NCBI GenBank assembly: GCA_035704555.1
Contig: DASSWT010000058.1
Location: forward strand, 1 to 64,000
Source of the DNA: Saccharospirillum sp035704555
Lineage (GTDB): Bacteria > Pseudomonadota > Gammaproteobacteria > Pseudomonadales > Natronospirillaceae
DNA: 64,000 nucleotides
Direction: 5' to 3'
Below the pieces are notes generated by a model, which was not told where the DNA came from, did not search any database, and worked only from the letters and a program-made list of their open reading frames with translations. Both the position numbers and the translations under genes were made by a program. Of the stretch, positions 14,141 through 22,694 are shown piece after piece (the stretch's first letter is position 1; every line of letters begins with the position of its first letter).

Positions 14141-16744
14141 TCAGATCAGGCGTTCAGTGACCCAGGGCACCACGGTAGCCAGCGCGGCCGCCAGATGCTC
14201 GGGCTGGCTGCCGCCGGCCATGGCCATATCCGGCTTGCCGCCACCTTTACCACCAACCTGACCGGCAACATGATTCACCAGGTCACCGGCCTTGATCTTG
14301 CTGAGGGTGTCTTTGGTCACCCCGGCAGCAATCTGCACCTTGGCGCCGTCTTTCGCCGCCAGCACAATAACGGCCGAACCCAGTTTGTCCTTGAGCTGAT
14401 CCATGGTGGAGCGCAAGGTCTTAGCGTCAGCCCCTTCCAGCTCAGCCGACAATACGTTTACGCCGTTGACGGTCTGGGCGCTGGCTGCCAGGTCACTGCC
14501 TTTGGATGAGGCGAGCTTGTTGTTCGCCTGCTCGAGGTTTTTCTCAAGCTCCCGAATACGCTGCTGCGACTGTTGGGTACGGTCGACGAGCTGGTCCGGT
14601 GCGCACTTAAGGGTCGCCGCCAGTTGCTGCACCAGAGCATCCTGCTGCTGCATGCTGGCCAGGGCGTAAGGGCCGGTTACCGCTTCGATACGACGCACAC
14701 CAGAGGCAATGCCACTTTCGGAGACGATGCGGAACAACCCAATATCACCGGTGCGGCTGACGTGGGTGCCACCACAGAGCTCCTTCGAGAAGCCCTCGGT
14801 CCCCATGCTCAACACCCGGACTTCGCTGTCGTACTTTTCACCGAACAGAGCCATTGCGCCAGCAGCTTTGGCGTCATCTATGCTCATCAGCTCGGTCTGA
14901 ACCGGTGTATTGGCGAAAATCTGTTCGTTCACCCGCTGCTCGATCTCGGTAATCTGCGCTGCGCTGACCGGCTCCAGGTTGGAGAAGTCAAAGCGCAGCT
15001 TATCGAAGGTGACCAAAGAGCCTTTTTGCTGCACATGCTCGCCCAGAATTTCCCGCAAGGCGGCATGCAGCAGGTGCGTTGCGCTGTGGTGACGGGCGGT
15101 ATTGCTGCGCTCTTCACGCGCCACTGTTGCCTGCAGACGATCGCCCACCGCGATGGTGCCCTGCACAACCTCGGCGTGATGCAGGTGATGACCCTGCAGC
15201 TTGGTGCAGTCGTCGACCTTGATAACAACGCCCTCAGCAGTCAGTTGCCCGTGGTCACCCACCTGGCCACCGGATTCACCGTAGAATGGTGTCTGATCCA
15301 GGATCACCACACCCGACTCGCCAGCCTGCAGTCGCTCAACAGGTTCGTTGTCGCGCAGCAGTGCAATCACCTTGCCTTCGCCCAACAGGGAGTCATAGCC
15401 GAGGAACCGGGTCTGGCCAGACAACCCAAGATCCATATTGCGATCCATCTTGAACTTGTTGGCTGACCGCGCGCGATCACGCTGGGCTTCCATTTCCCGG
15501 TCGAACCCTGCCTGGTCAATCTCCAGATCCCGCTCGCGGGCCACGTCGGCCGTCAGGTCGGCAGGAAAGCCGTAGGTATCGTACAGCCGGAAGACCAGTT
15601 CGCCGGGCAACACCTTGCCATCGAGCGCAGCAATGCCGTCTTCAAGAACCTGCATGCCATGCTCGAGGGTTCGGGCAAACTGCTCTTCTTCCAGACGCAG
15701 AACCTTCTTGACGTGATCTTTCAGCGTCACCAGTTCCGGGTAGGCGCCGCCCATCTCGGTGGCCAGGGCATCGACCAGGCGGTAGAAAAACGCCTCGTTC
15801 TGGCCCAGTTTGTGACCATGCCGTATGGCACGGCGGATGATGCGGCGCAATACGTAGCCACGGCCTTCGTTGGACGGAACAATGCCATCGACAATCAGAA
15901 AGGCGCTGGAACGAATATGGTCGGCGATAACGCGCAGCGACCGGTTTTCAATATCAGTGCAGCCGGTCACGTCCATCGTTGCCCGAATCAGCTGCTGAAA
16001 CAGATCGATCTCGTAGTTCGAGTGCACGGATTGCAACACCGCCGCCAGGCGCTCAAGACCCATGCCGGTATCGACAGAGGGCTTCGGCAGCGGTACCCGG
16101 CTACCATCTTCCAACTGGTCGTACTGCATGAAAACCAGGTTCCAGATCTCGATATAGCGGTCCAGGTCGTCATCCGGGCTGCCCGGAGGGCCCCCGGGAA
16201 CCTCGGGACCGTGATCGTAGAAAATCTCCGAACAGGGGCCGCAGGGACCGGTATCACCCATCATCCAGAAGTTGTCTTTCTCACCCAGCCGGGACAAACG
16301 ATCGGCCGGTACACCGATTTCATTGATCCAGATATCGGCAGCTTCGTCATCGTCGTGAAACACCGTCACCCAGAGACGTTCTTTGGGAAGGCCCAGCTCT
16401 TCGGTCAGGAATGTCCAGGCAAAACGGATGGCATCCCGTTTGAAATAGTCACCAAAACTGAAGTTGCCCAGCATCTCAAAAAAGGTGTGATGGCGAGCCG
16501 TGTAACCAACATTCTCCAGGTCATTGTGCTTGCCGCCCGCACGAACACACCGCTGTGATGTCGTCGCCCGCTGATAATCCCGTTTGTCAGTCCCCAGAAA
16601 AACGTCTTTGAACTGCACCATTCCCGCGTTGGTAAATAGCAGCGTCGGGTCATTGCCCGGAATCAAGGGTGCACTGTCGACTTCGCTGTGGCCCTGGCTG
16701 ACAAAATAATCCAAGAAGCGTCGGCGTATTTCAGAGGTTTTCAT
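14141..16744 (-). CDS. alaS: alanyl-tRNA synthetase
   Basis: An 867-aa class II synthetase with all expected parts: the catalytic core (MKTSEIRRRFLDYF, then ALIPGNDPTLLFTNAGM-like motif 1 region), a tRNA-recognition domain, an editing domain with zinc ligands HSATHLLHAAL (near 565) and CGGTHVSRTGDI (near 665), and a C-Ala domain ending with the Gly-rich GGKGGGKPDMAMAGG. Its length matches the family (about 875). It lies upstream of lysC on the same strand with a 106-bp spacer. Confidence 0.97.
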   Translation of the reverse strand: MKTSEIRRRFLDYFVSQGHSEVDSAPLIPGNDPTLLFTNAGMVQFKDVFLGTDKRDYQRATTSQRCVRAGGKHNDLENVGYTARHHTFFEMLGNFSFGDYFKRDAIRFAWTFLTEELGLPKERLWVTVFHDDDEAADIWINEIGVPADRLSRLGEKDNFWMMGDTGPCGPCSEIFYDHGPEVPGGPPGSPDDDLDRYIEIWNLVFMQYDQLEDGSRVPLPKPSVDTGMGLERLAAVLQSVHSNYEIDLFQQLIRATMDVTGCTDIENRSLRVIADHIRSSAFLIVDGIVPSNEGRGYVLRRIIRRAIRHGHKLGQNEAFFYRLVDALATEMGGAYPELVTLKDHVKKVLRLEEEQFARTLEHGMQVLEDGIAALDGKVLPGELVFRLYDTYGFPADLTADVARERDLEIDQAGFDREMEAQRDRARSANKFKMDRNMDLGLSGQTRFLGYDSLLGEGKVIALLRDNEPVERLQAGESGVVILDQTPFYGESGGQVGDHGQLTAEGVVIKVDDCTKLQGHHLHHAEVVQGTIAVGDRLQATVAREERSNTARHHSATHLLHAALREILGEHVQQKGSLVTFDKLRFDFSNLEPVSAAQITEIEQRVNEQIFANTPVQTELMSIDDAKAAGAMALFGEKYDSEVRVLSMGTEGFSKELCGGTHVSRTGDIGLFRIVSESGIASGVRRIEAVTGPYALASMQQQDALVQQLAATLKCAPDQLVDRTQQSQQRIRELEKNLEQANNKLASSKGSDLAASAQTVNGVNVLSAELEGADAKTLRSTMDQLKDKLGSAVIVLAAKDGAKVQIAAGVTKDTLSKIKAGDLVNHVAGQVGGKGGGKPDMAMAGGSQPEHLAAALATVVPWVTERLI

Positions 16745-17081
16745 GGTCGGTCTGACGTCCTGTTCCGCACGTGAGTAAGCTACTGTCTGGGGTGGGGTTT
16801 ATCCTCATAAATGCAACGCGGGCCCGGCATCAAGGCGCCTGACCAGAACGATTGCCTTCAGTGTGAAAAACCCACAACGGCTGCCTGAAACCAACATGGC
16901 TTTTCAGCAGGGTTTAAAGGGCGCAATAGTACACAGATGCCGGGGCCGACACCAGTAGGGGCGCCCATAGACAGGGGCCGGAGAGGGTTGCAGGAACATT
17001 TTGGGGGAATTAGGAAAGCACTTTAACGACCAGTTCACATTATTTCGAGCTTTTGCATCCGGGCCGGAAGAGGTCAGGCAG
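16745..17081. other. intergenic region recX-alaS
   Basis: These 337 bp separate recX from alaS on the minus strand. I see no convincing gene, no perfect hairpin with a U run and no strong promoter. A TACTAT hexamer at about 16932 (minus strand) could be a -10 for alaS, but its -35 is poor. Confidence 0.4.
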
Positions 17082-17558
17082 TCAGATAAACCCATCATCG
17101 TCAGCTTTGTCTGGATTCTGCAAAGCCTCCAGCGAATAACGAACCTGGTCACCGGTGAAACCGCGGTAAGCCAGAAAGCGGGCAATCCGGGCGCGGGTTT
17201 TCTGATCTGAAGGGTCTGATGAACCCAGCTTGCGACGAGCCGCCTCCAGCGCCAGTTCGAACCAGTCAATGTCCCAGTCGTCGAGCAGAGCCGTGACCAG
17301 CTCGGCCACACCTTTCTGACGAGCTTCATGCTGTACCCGCACCGGCCCTCGCGACCGGTTGACTTGAGAGCGTACAAAGGCTTCGGCGAAGCGCTCATCG
17401 TTTTGCAGGCCGGTATCGATCAGACGCAACAGAGCAGCTTCTACCGCCTCAGCTTCTTCGGGAAAGCGCTCGTGCAAACGGGTGCGCAACTCGGCCTGGC
17501 TGTATTCCCGGCGGGCGAGCATGTTCAAAGCCGTGTTCCAGGGGGTTTTCTCGGTCAT
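17082..17558 (-). CDS. recX: regulatory protein RecX
   Basis: A 158-aa helical protein that binds in the groove of the RecA filament and limits its extension. RecX family marks are LARREYSQAELRTRL (near 10-24) and RLIDTGLQNDERFAEAFVRSQ (near 45-65), followed by GPVRVQHEARQKGV. It lies 72 bp after recA on the same strand, the normal recA-recX order, so it should be expressed by read-through of the SOS-controlled recA promoter. Confidence 0.94.
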   Translation of the reverse strand: MTEKTPWNTALNMLARREYSQAELRTRLHERFPEEAEAVEAALLRLIDTGLQNDERFAEAFVRSQVNRSRGPVRVQHEARQKGVAELVTALLDDWDIDWFELALEAARRKLGSSDPSDQKTRARIARFLAYRGFTGDQVRYSLEALQNPDKADDDGFI

Positions 17559-17630
17559 GAGAATAGACCCCCGGGGTTCACGTCAGCGAGCCCGGGGTTG
17601 GGCTTGCAGTACAACAGGTCGACCATTGAA

Positions 17631-18728
17631 TCAGACTTCAGCTTTGCCTTTCTTCGCCGGAGCCGCATCGCCAGCGTCGGCTTTGGCTGCATCGCCTTCC
17701 ACTTTACCTTCCACCTTAGACGCCTCGTCTTTCGGGGCATTGCTGACCAGATAAGCATCGCGGATCTTGGCTTCAATGGTCGCGGCGATTTCCTTGTTGT
17801 CTTCCAGGAATTTGGCTGCGTTGGCTTTGCCCTGGCCGATTTTGTCGCCCTGATAGCTATACCAGGCGCCGGCTTTTTCGATCAATCCAAGCTTAACGCC
17901 CAGATCAATCACCTCGCCCATGTGGTAGATGCCCTTACCATAGTGAATCTGGAACTCGGCCTGTTTGAACGGCGGTGCGATCTTGTTCTTGACGACTTTA
18001 ACCCGGGTTTCGGAGCCGACGACTTCGTCGCCTTCCTTGATCGTTCCGGTACGGCGAATATCGAGACGGACGGAGGAATAGAACTTCAGGGCATTACCAC
18101 CGGTCGTCGTTTCCGGACTGCCGAACATAACGCCGATTTTCATGCGGATCTGGTTAATGAAGATCACCAGGCAGTTGGCCGTTTTGATGTTGCCGGTAAT
18201 TTTACGCAGTGCCTGGGACATCAGACGGGCCTGCAGGCCAACGTGCATATCTCCCATCTCGCCTTCGATTTCGGCCTTGGGTACCAGGGCCGCAACAGAG
18301 TCGATTACGATGACATCCACTGCGTTCGAGCGGACCAGCATGTCGGCAATTTCCAGCGCCTGCTCACCTGTGTCGGGCTGGGACACCAGCAGATCGTCTA
18401 CATTCACACCCAGCTTGTTGGCATAGGATGGGTCCAGTGCATGCTCGGCATCAACAAAGGCACAGGTTCCACCGGCTTTTTGTGCCTCGGCAATGACCTG
18501 CAACGTCAGAGTGGTTTTACCGGACGATTCCGGGCCGTAAATTTCGACGACACGGCCTTTGGGCAAACCGCCGATGCCTAACGCGATGTCCAGCCCCAAA
18601 GAGCCGGTTGAAATAGACGGGATCTGAATGTGCTTCTGATCCCCCATGCGCATAACCGAGCCTTTGCCAAACTGACGCTCAATCTGGCTGAGTGCTGCCG
18701 TTAGCGCTTTTTCTTTATTCGCGTCCAT
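17631..18728 (-). CDS. recA: recombinase RecA
   Basis: A 365-aa DNA strand-exchange ATPase and LexA coprotease. The Walker A motif is GPESSGKTT, preceded by RVVEIY; the Walker B region is VIVIDSVAAL and the L2 loop region FINQIRMKIGVMFG. The C terminus is Ala/Lys-rich and acidic, as usual. The ATG before DANKEKALTAAL was chosen because GGAG lies 6 bp upstream. A LexA-type box lies 21 bp before it. Confidence 0.98.
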   Translation of the reverse strand: MDANKEKALTAALSQIERQFGKGSVMRMGDQKHIQIPSISTGSLGLDIALGIGGLPKGRVVEIYGPESSGKTTLTLQVIAEAQKAGGTCAFVDAEHALDPSYANKLGVNVDDLLVSQPDTGEQALEIADMLVRSNAVDVIVIDSVAALVPKAEIEGEMGDMHVGLQARLMSQALRKITGNIKTANCLVIFINQIRMKIGVMFGSPETTTGGNALKFYSSVRLDIRRTGTIKEGDEVVGSETRVKVVKNKIAPPFKQAEFQIHYGKGIYHMGEVIDLGVKLGLIEKAGAWYSYQGDKIGQGKANAAKFLEDNKEIAATIEAKIRDAYLVSNAPKDEASKVEGKVEGDAAKADAGDAAPAKKGKAEV

Positions 18729-18749
18729 GGTGTTCTCCAATCAAAAAGC

Positions 18750-18765
18750 CTGTATGAATGACCAG
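18750..18765 (-). promoter_or_regulatory. LexA (SOS) box of recA
   Basis: On the minus strand CTGGTCATTCATACAG has the CTG-N10-CAG layout of a LexA site. One half is the perfect ACAG and the other has CTGG in place of CTGT. It lies just before the recA ribosome site, overlapping the likely transcription start. A possible -35 TTGTCA with TAAGAA 17 bp on lies upstream. Confidence 0.65.
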
Positions 18766-18815
18766 TATTCTTACACAGGGTGGCCGGCAATGACAAGCCG
18801 GTCAGCCTTATTAAT

Positions 18816-19304
18816 TCAAAGTCTTTGTAGCATGCCCTCAAGCGCCTTTTGCACGGTTTGGGCACGCACCTGTTGCCGGTCCCCGTCGAAGTAAAACACC
18901 TCAGCGTCAACTCCGCCGGGCAAGGCCCAGGCAATCCAGACGGTTCCGACCGGTTTGTCAGCACTGCCACCGGTCGGACCGGCGACCCCGGTAACCGCAA
19001 CGGCTGCCTCAACGCCGGCCCGCTGGCGGCCCTGCCCGGCCATGGCGCGCGCCACCGGCTCGCTGACGGCGCCGTGGGCGTCAATAGCGTCGGCTGGCAC
19101 GCCCAACTGCACCTTCAAGGCATTCGAATAGGTAATCCAGCCGCCTTCATACCAATCCGAACTGCCGGACAAATCAGTGATGCGCGCCCCGATACCGCCG
19201 CCTGTGCAGCTTTCAACCGAAACCATTCGCCAACCCAGGCCGGTCAGTCGCCGTGCCAGGGCCGTGGCAGCATCCGCTTCGCGGGGGCTTTCTGATGATG
19301 TCAT
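18816..19304 (-). CDS. pncC: nicotinamide-nucleotide amidohydrolase (CinA C-terminal domain)
   Basis: A 162-aa stand-alone CinA-type amidase that deamidates NMN to NaMN in the pyridine nucleotide cycle. The active-site motif VSVESCTGGGIGARIT (near 30-45) and VTGVAGPTGGSADKPVGTV (near 107-125) are typical. I chose the ATG before TSSESPREAD because AGGA lies 8 bp upstream; an ATG three codons earlier has no ribosome site. It is divergent from mutS and precedes recA, as in Pseudomonas. Confidence 0.92.
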   Translation of the reverse strand: MTSSESPREADAATALARRLTGLGWRMVSVESCTGGGIGARITDLSGSSDWYEGGWITYSNALKVQLGVPADAIDAHGAVSEPVARAMAGQGRQRAGVEAAVAVTGVAGPTGGSADKPVGTVWIAWALPGGVDAEVFYFDGDRQQVRAQTVQKALEGMLQRL

Positions 19305-19373
19305 GCATTTCATCCTGTCGGTGATTCGAATACCATGGGCGGTCGATTTCAAGCCAGCCATCAAGCCGACCCT

Positions 19374-21962
19374 ATGTCATCTACCAGTGCCAGTAAAATG
19401 CAACACACCCCCATGATGCAACAGTACCTGCAAATAAAGCAGGCACACCCGAACGATCTGGTGTTTTATCGGATGGGGGACTTTTACGAGCTGTTTTATC
19501 AGGATGCCCGCCAGGCCGCGCGCCTGCTGGATATCACTCTGACCCAGCGCGGACAAAGCGCTGGCGAACCCATCCCCATGGCCGGCATTCCCTACCATGC
19601 CGCCGAAGGCTACATCGCCCGCCTGGTACGCCAGGGCCACACCGTCGCCATTGCCGAGCAGATTGGTGACCCCGCTGCGAGCAAGGGTCCGGTAGAACGC
19701 AAGGTGGTGCGGGTACTGACGCCAGGCACCCTGAGCGATGAAGCCTTTCTCAGCGACCGGCAGGAGAGTTTGCTGGTTGCTGTATGGCCGGGCCGGGACG
19801 ACTATGGCCTGGCCGCACTGGACATGGCCTCGGGCCGGTTTACCGTTCAACTGCTACCTGATCAGGAAGCACTGAGTGCCGAGCTCGAACGGCTGCGCCC
19901 CAGCGAACTGCTGCTGCCCGAGGATCACCCGGCACCAGAGCTCAGCACCCGCACCGCCATTCGCCACCAGCCGGTCTGGCTGTTCGATCTCGACAGCGCG
20001 CGCCAGGCACTGACCCGGCAAATGGGCACCCGGGACCTGAGCGGCTTCGGCGTTGAGGACATGCCGCTGGCCGTGCAGGCCGCCGGTTGCCTGCTGAACT
20101 ACGCCAGCGATACGCAAAAAAGCGCCCTGCCCCATATTCGCTCCATTGTTCCCGAGCGCCAGGACGAGGCGGTCATTCTGGACGCGGCCTCGCGCCGAAA
20201 CCTGGAGATCGACATCAATGTTCGCGGCGAGGAAGACAACACCCTGTTCCAACTGATGGACCACTGCGCCACTACCATGGGCAGCCGGTTGTTGCGTCGC
20301 TGGCTGGGGCGCCCCCTGCGCGACCGGACTGAGCTGCAGCACCGCCACCATGCGGTCACTACCCTGCTGACCGACTTTGTTTTTGAAGAGATCAAGTCGG
20401 CGCTGAAGCCCATTGGAGATATTGAACGGGTGTTGTCGCGCATCGCACTGGGGTCTGCCCGACCCCGAGACCTGATTCGTCTGCGCAGCACCCTAGGGCA
20501 ATTGCCCGACCTGCAGCGGCTAATGACGCCGCTCGACTCCCCCCGCCTGCAACAGCTACGTGAAGACCTTCGCGAGCAGCCGATCTGGCTGGATACCCTG
20601 CAGCGCGCCCTGGTCGACAACCCGCCCGTGGTAATCCGTGATGGCGGAGTTATCGCACCGGGCTTTGATGAAGAGCTGGACGAACTGCGCGGTCTCGATA
20701 CCAACGCCAGTGATTTCCTGGTCCAGCTGGAAACCCGGGAACGCGAACGTACCGGTCTCAGCACGCTCAAGGTTGGCTACAACAGAGTGCACGGCTACTA
20801 CATCGAGATCAGCAAGGCCCAGTCAGCCCAGGCACCGGTCGACTACAGCCGGCGCCAGACGCTGAAAAACGCCGAGCGGTTCATCACGCCGGAGCTCAAG
20901 CAGTTCGAAGACAAGGCACTCAGCGCCAAAAGCCGAGCCCTGAGCCGCGAGAAATACTTGTATGAGCAACTGGTGCTGTCACTGGCTGAGGATCTGCTCA
21001 CCCTGCAACAGCTGGGACGCGCCCTGGCCCAGCTGGACACCCTGGTGGCCCTGGCCTCCTGCGCCGATCGTTATCAGTGGACCGTGCCGACCCTGACCGA
21101 TGAAGCGGAGCTGGTCATCAAAGAAGGCCGTCACCCGGTCGTCGAGGCGGTTACCGAAACCCCCTTTGTGCCCAACGATCTGGAACTGAACGGCGACATC
21201 ACGCTCAAGGTCATCACCGGGCCCAACATGGGCGGTAAAAGCACCTACATGCGCCAGGCGGCGGTCATCGCGCTACTGGGTCATATCGGCAGCTTCGTGC
21301 CCGCCCGTGAAGCCTGCATTGGTAAGCTGGACCGGATTTTCACCCGCATGGGCTCCTCCGATGACATCGCCGGTGGGCGTTCCACCTTTATGGTGGAAAT
21401 GACCGAAACCGCCAACATTCTGCACAACGCCACCCCCAACAGCCTGGTCATCATGGATGAAGTCGGGCGCGGCACCAGCACCTTCGACGGCCTGTCGCTG
21501 GCCTGGGCCGCTGCCGAGCATCTGGTGCAACACACCCACGCATTAACTCTTTTTGCGACCCATTATTTTGAAATGACGGCGCTGCCCGAACACGCTCCGC
21601 GCGCCAGCAACCTGCATCTGGATGCTACCGAGCACGACGACAAACTGGTGTTTCTGCATCGCGTTCAGGCCGGCCCGGCAAGCCAGAGCTTTGGGATTCA
21701 GGTAGCACGACTGGCCGGCGTACCGGACATCGTGATTGCCAGTGCCCGCGCCAAGCTCAACGATCTGGAACGCACACCGGCACCTGCCAGAACGGATCGT
21801 GCAACTGCGGGCGTACGCAGCCCGGGCCCGGCTCCGATGCAAAGCGACCTCTTTGCCGCAGAGACGCACCCGCTGGTCGAAGCGTTGCAACAGCTCGACC
21901 TTAACCAGATGACACCGCTGCAGGCGCTGAACTGGCTGGCCGAGCAACAGAAAAAACGGTAA
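19374..21962 (+). CDS. mutS: DNA mismatch repair protein MutS
   Basis: An 862-aa mismatch-binding ATPase. The N-terminal mismatch-reading motif with Phe and Glu is RMGDFYELFYQDA. The ATPase domain has Walker A GPNMGGKSTYMRQ (near 632) and VIMDEVGRGTSTFDGLSLAW (Walker B and D-loop). The C terminus ends in the short dimer/tetramer tail. The start is uncertain: the chosen ATG (MSSTSASKMQ) has a weak ribosome site, and another ATG lies eight codons later. The start faces pncC across 69 bp. Confidence 0.97.
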   Translation: MSSTSASKMQHTPMMQQYLQIKQAHPNDLVFYRMGDFYELFYQDARQAARLLDITLTQRGQSAGEPIPMAGIPYHAAEGYIARLVRQGHTVAIAEQIGDPAASKGPVERKVVRVLTPGTLSDEAFLSDRQESLLVAVWPGRDDYGLAALDMASGRFTVQLLPDQEALSAELERLRPSELLLPEDHPAPELSTRTAIRHQPVWLFDLDSARQALTRQMGTRDLSGFGVEDMPLAVQAAGCLLNYASDTQKSALPHIRSIVPERQDEAVILDAASRRNLEIDINVRGEEDNTLFQLMDHCATTMGSRLLRRWLGRPLRDRTELQHRHHAVTTLLTDFVFEEIKSALKPIGDIERVLSRIALGSARPRDLIRLRSTLGQLPDLQRLMTPLDSPRLQQLREDLREQPIWLDTLQRALVDNPPVVIRDGGVIAPGFDEELDELRGLDTNASDFLVQLETRERERTGLSTLKVGYNRVHGYYIEISKAQSAQAPVDYSRRQTLKNAERFITPELKQFEDKALSAKSRALSREKYLYEQLVLSLAEDLLTLQQLGRALAQLDTLVALASCADRYQWTVPTLTDEAELVIKEGRHPVVEAVTETPFVPNDLELNGDITLKVITGPNMGGKSTYMRQAAVIALLGHIGSFVPAREACIGKLDRIFTRMGSSDDIAGGRSTFMVEMTETANILHNATPNSLVIMDEVGRGTSTFDGLSLAWAAAEHLVQHTHALTLFATHYFEMTALPEHAPRASNLHLDATEHDDKLVFLHRVQAGPASQSFGIQVARLAGVPDIVIASARAKLNDLERTPAPARTDRATAGVRSPGPAPMQSDLFAAETHPLVEALQQLDLNQMTPLQALNWLAEQQKKR

Positions 21963-22051
21963 GCTGACGGATTTAGAGCCTTTAAAATCTAAAAACTGAA
22001 TTTATATTCTAATTGGCTATAAAGCCTTGGGTAATTGGTCTTAGATCTCAC

Positions 22052-22080
22052 TTGAGGGGGTCTGAAGCTGCCACTAGAAT
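22052..22080 (+). promoter_or_regulatory. fdxA promoter
   Basis: TTGAGG (22052-22057) and TAGAAT (22075-22080) are 17 bp apart, placing transcription start about 35 bp before the fdxA ATG. Matches to consensus are four and five of six. Confidence 0.65.
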
Positions 22081-22119
22081 ACGCACACACTCAGCATCAG
22101 GTATTGGGAGAAGGGCCCG

Positions 22120-22443
22120 ATGACATTCGTTGTTCTCGAGAACTGCATCAAGTGCAAATACACCGACTGCGTAGAAGTTTGCCCGGTGGATTGCTTCTAC
22201 GAAGGCCCGAACTTTCTGGTCATTCACCCGGACGAGTGCATCGATTGCGCCCTGTGTGAACCTGAATGCCCGGCCGAAGCCATTTTATCGGAAGATGAAG
22301 TGCCGGAAGATCAGATTGAATTTGTTGAATTGAATGCTGAACTGGCTGAAGTCTGGCCAAATATTACGGAACGCAAAGACCCGCCCCCCGACGCCGACGA
22401 GCAAAATGGCGTTCCCGGCAAGCGAGCCGAACTGGCCCGTTAA
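22120..22443 (+). CDS. fdxA: 7Fe ferredoxin FdxA
   Basis: A 107-aa ferredoxin with two cluster motifs: CIKCKYTDCVEVCPVDC (Cys 9, 12, 17, 21, 25) and CIDCALCEPECP (Cys 40, 43, 46, 50). This set fits a 3Fe-4S plus 4Fe-4S protein of the Azotobacter FdI/FdxA type. It acts in cytoplasmic electron transfer. The mutS-fdxA order is as in Pseudomonas. It has its own promoter (22052) and a strong terminator (22458). Confidence 0.96.
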   Translation: MTFVVLENCIKCKYTDCVEVCPVDCFYEGPNFLVIHPDECIDCALCEPECPAEAILSEDEVPEDQIEFVELNAELAEVWPNITERKDPPPDADEQNGVPGKRAELAR

Positions 22444-22457
22444 GCGAGCGATTCTGG

Positions 22458-22495
22458 CTCATAAAAAAAGCGCCTTCTGGCGCTTTTTTTATGAG
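22458..22495. terminator. fdxA terminator (bidirectional)
   Basis: A perfect 17-bp inverted repeat (stem core AGCGCC-TTCT-GGCGCT, flanked by seven A and seven T, ends CTCAT/ATGAG) lies 14 bp after the fdxA stop. It can terminate transcripts from both fdxA and rpoS. Its last base touches the first base of the palindromic element at 22496. Confidence 0.92.
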
Positions 22496-22693
22496 TCAAG
22501 CTTCGGAGTTCGGCTAAAAGACTAGCAGCGGGTGCCGGGTGTGCCCCTGTGGGGAAGTCCGCAGCATGGATGCTGCGGCCTAGGCCCGAGACGTCGGACC
22601 GCCATTGACGGATCTACGCCGACCCCACAGGGGCATACCCGGTAGCCGTTGCGGGCCATTGCCATCCAGCCGACCCCAAACTCCGAAACTTGA
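22496..22693 (+). repeat. long palindromic intergenic element, copy 1 (ERIC-like)
   Basis: An imperfect palindrome of about 198 bp between fdxA and rpoS. Outer arms: TCAAGCTTCGGAGTT (22496-22510) and AACTCCGAAACTTGA (22679-22693), 14 of 15 paired. Inner arms: GGGTGTGCCCCTGTGGGG and CCCCACAGGGGCATACCC. Between them lies a 9-bp hairpin CCGCAGCAT-GG-ATGCTGCGG, then CCTAGG and GGATCTACGCCGA. It is in the orientation opposite to copies 2-4 on the plus strand. It ends one base before the rpoS stop codon. No protein is encoded. See copies at 32520, 35955, 39752 and 61361. Confidence 0.85.
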
Positions 22694-22694
22694 G

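Noticed and set aside
16904..17398. A 164-residue minus-strand open frame before alaS
   Set aside because: Most of it overlaps recX in another frame and the composition is Arg/Ser/Trp-rich, as in shadow frames; no ribosome site.
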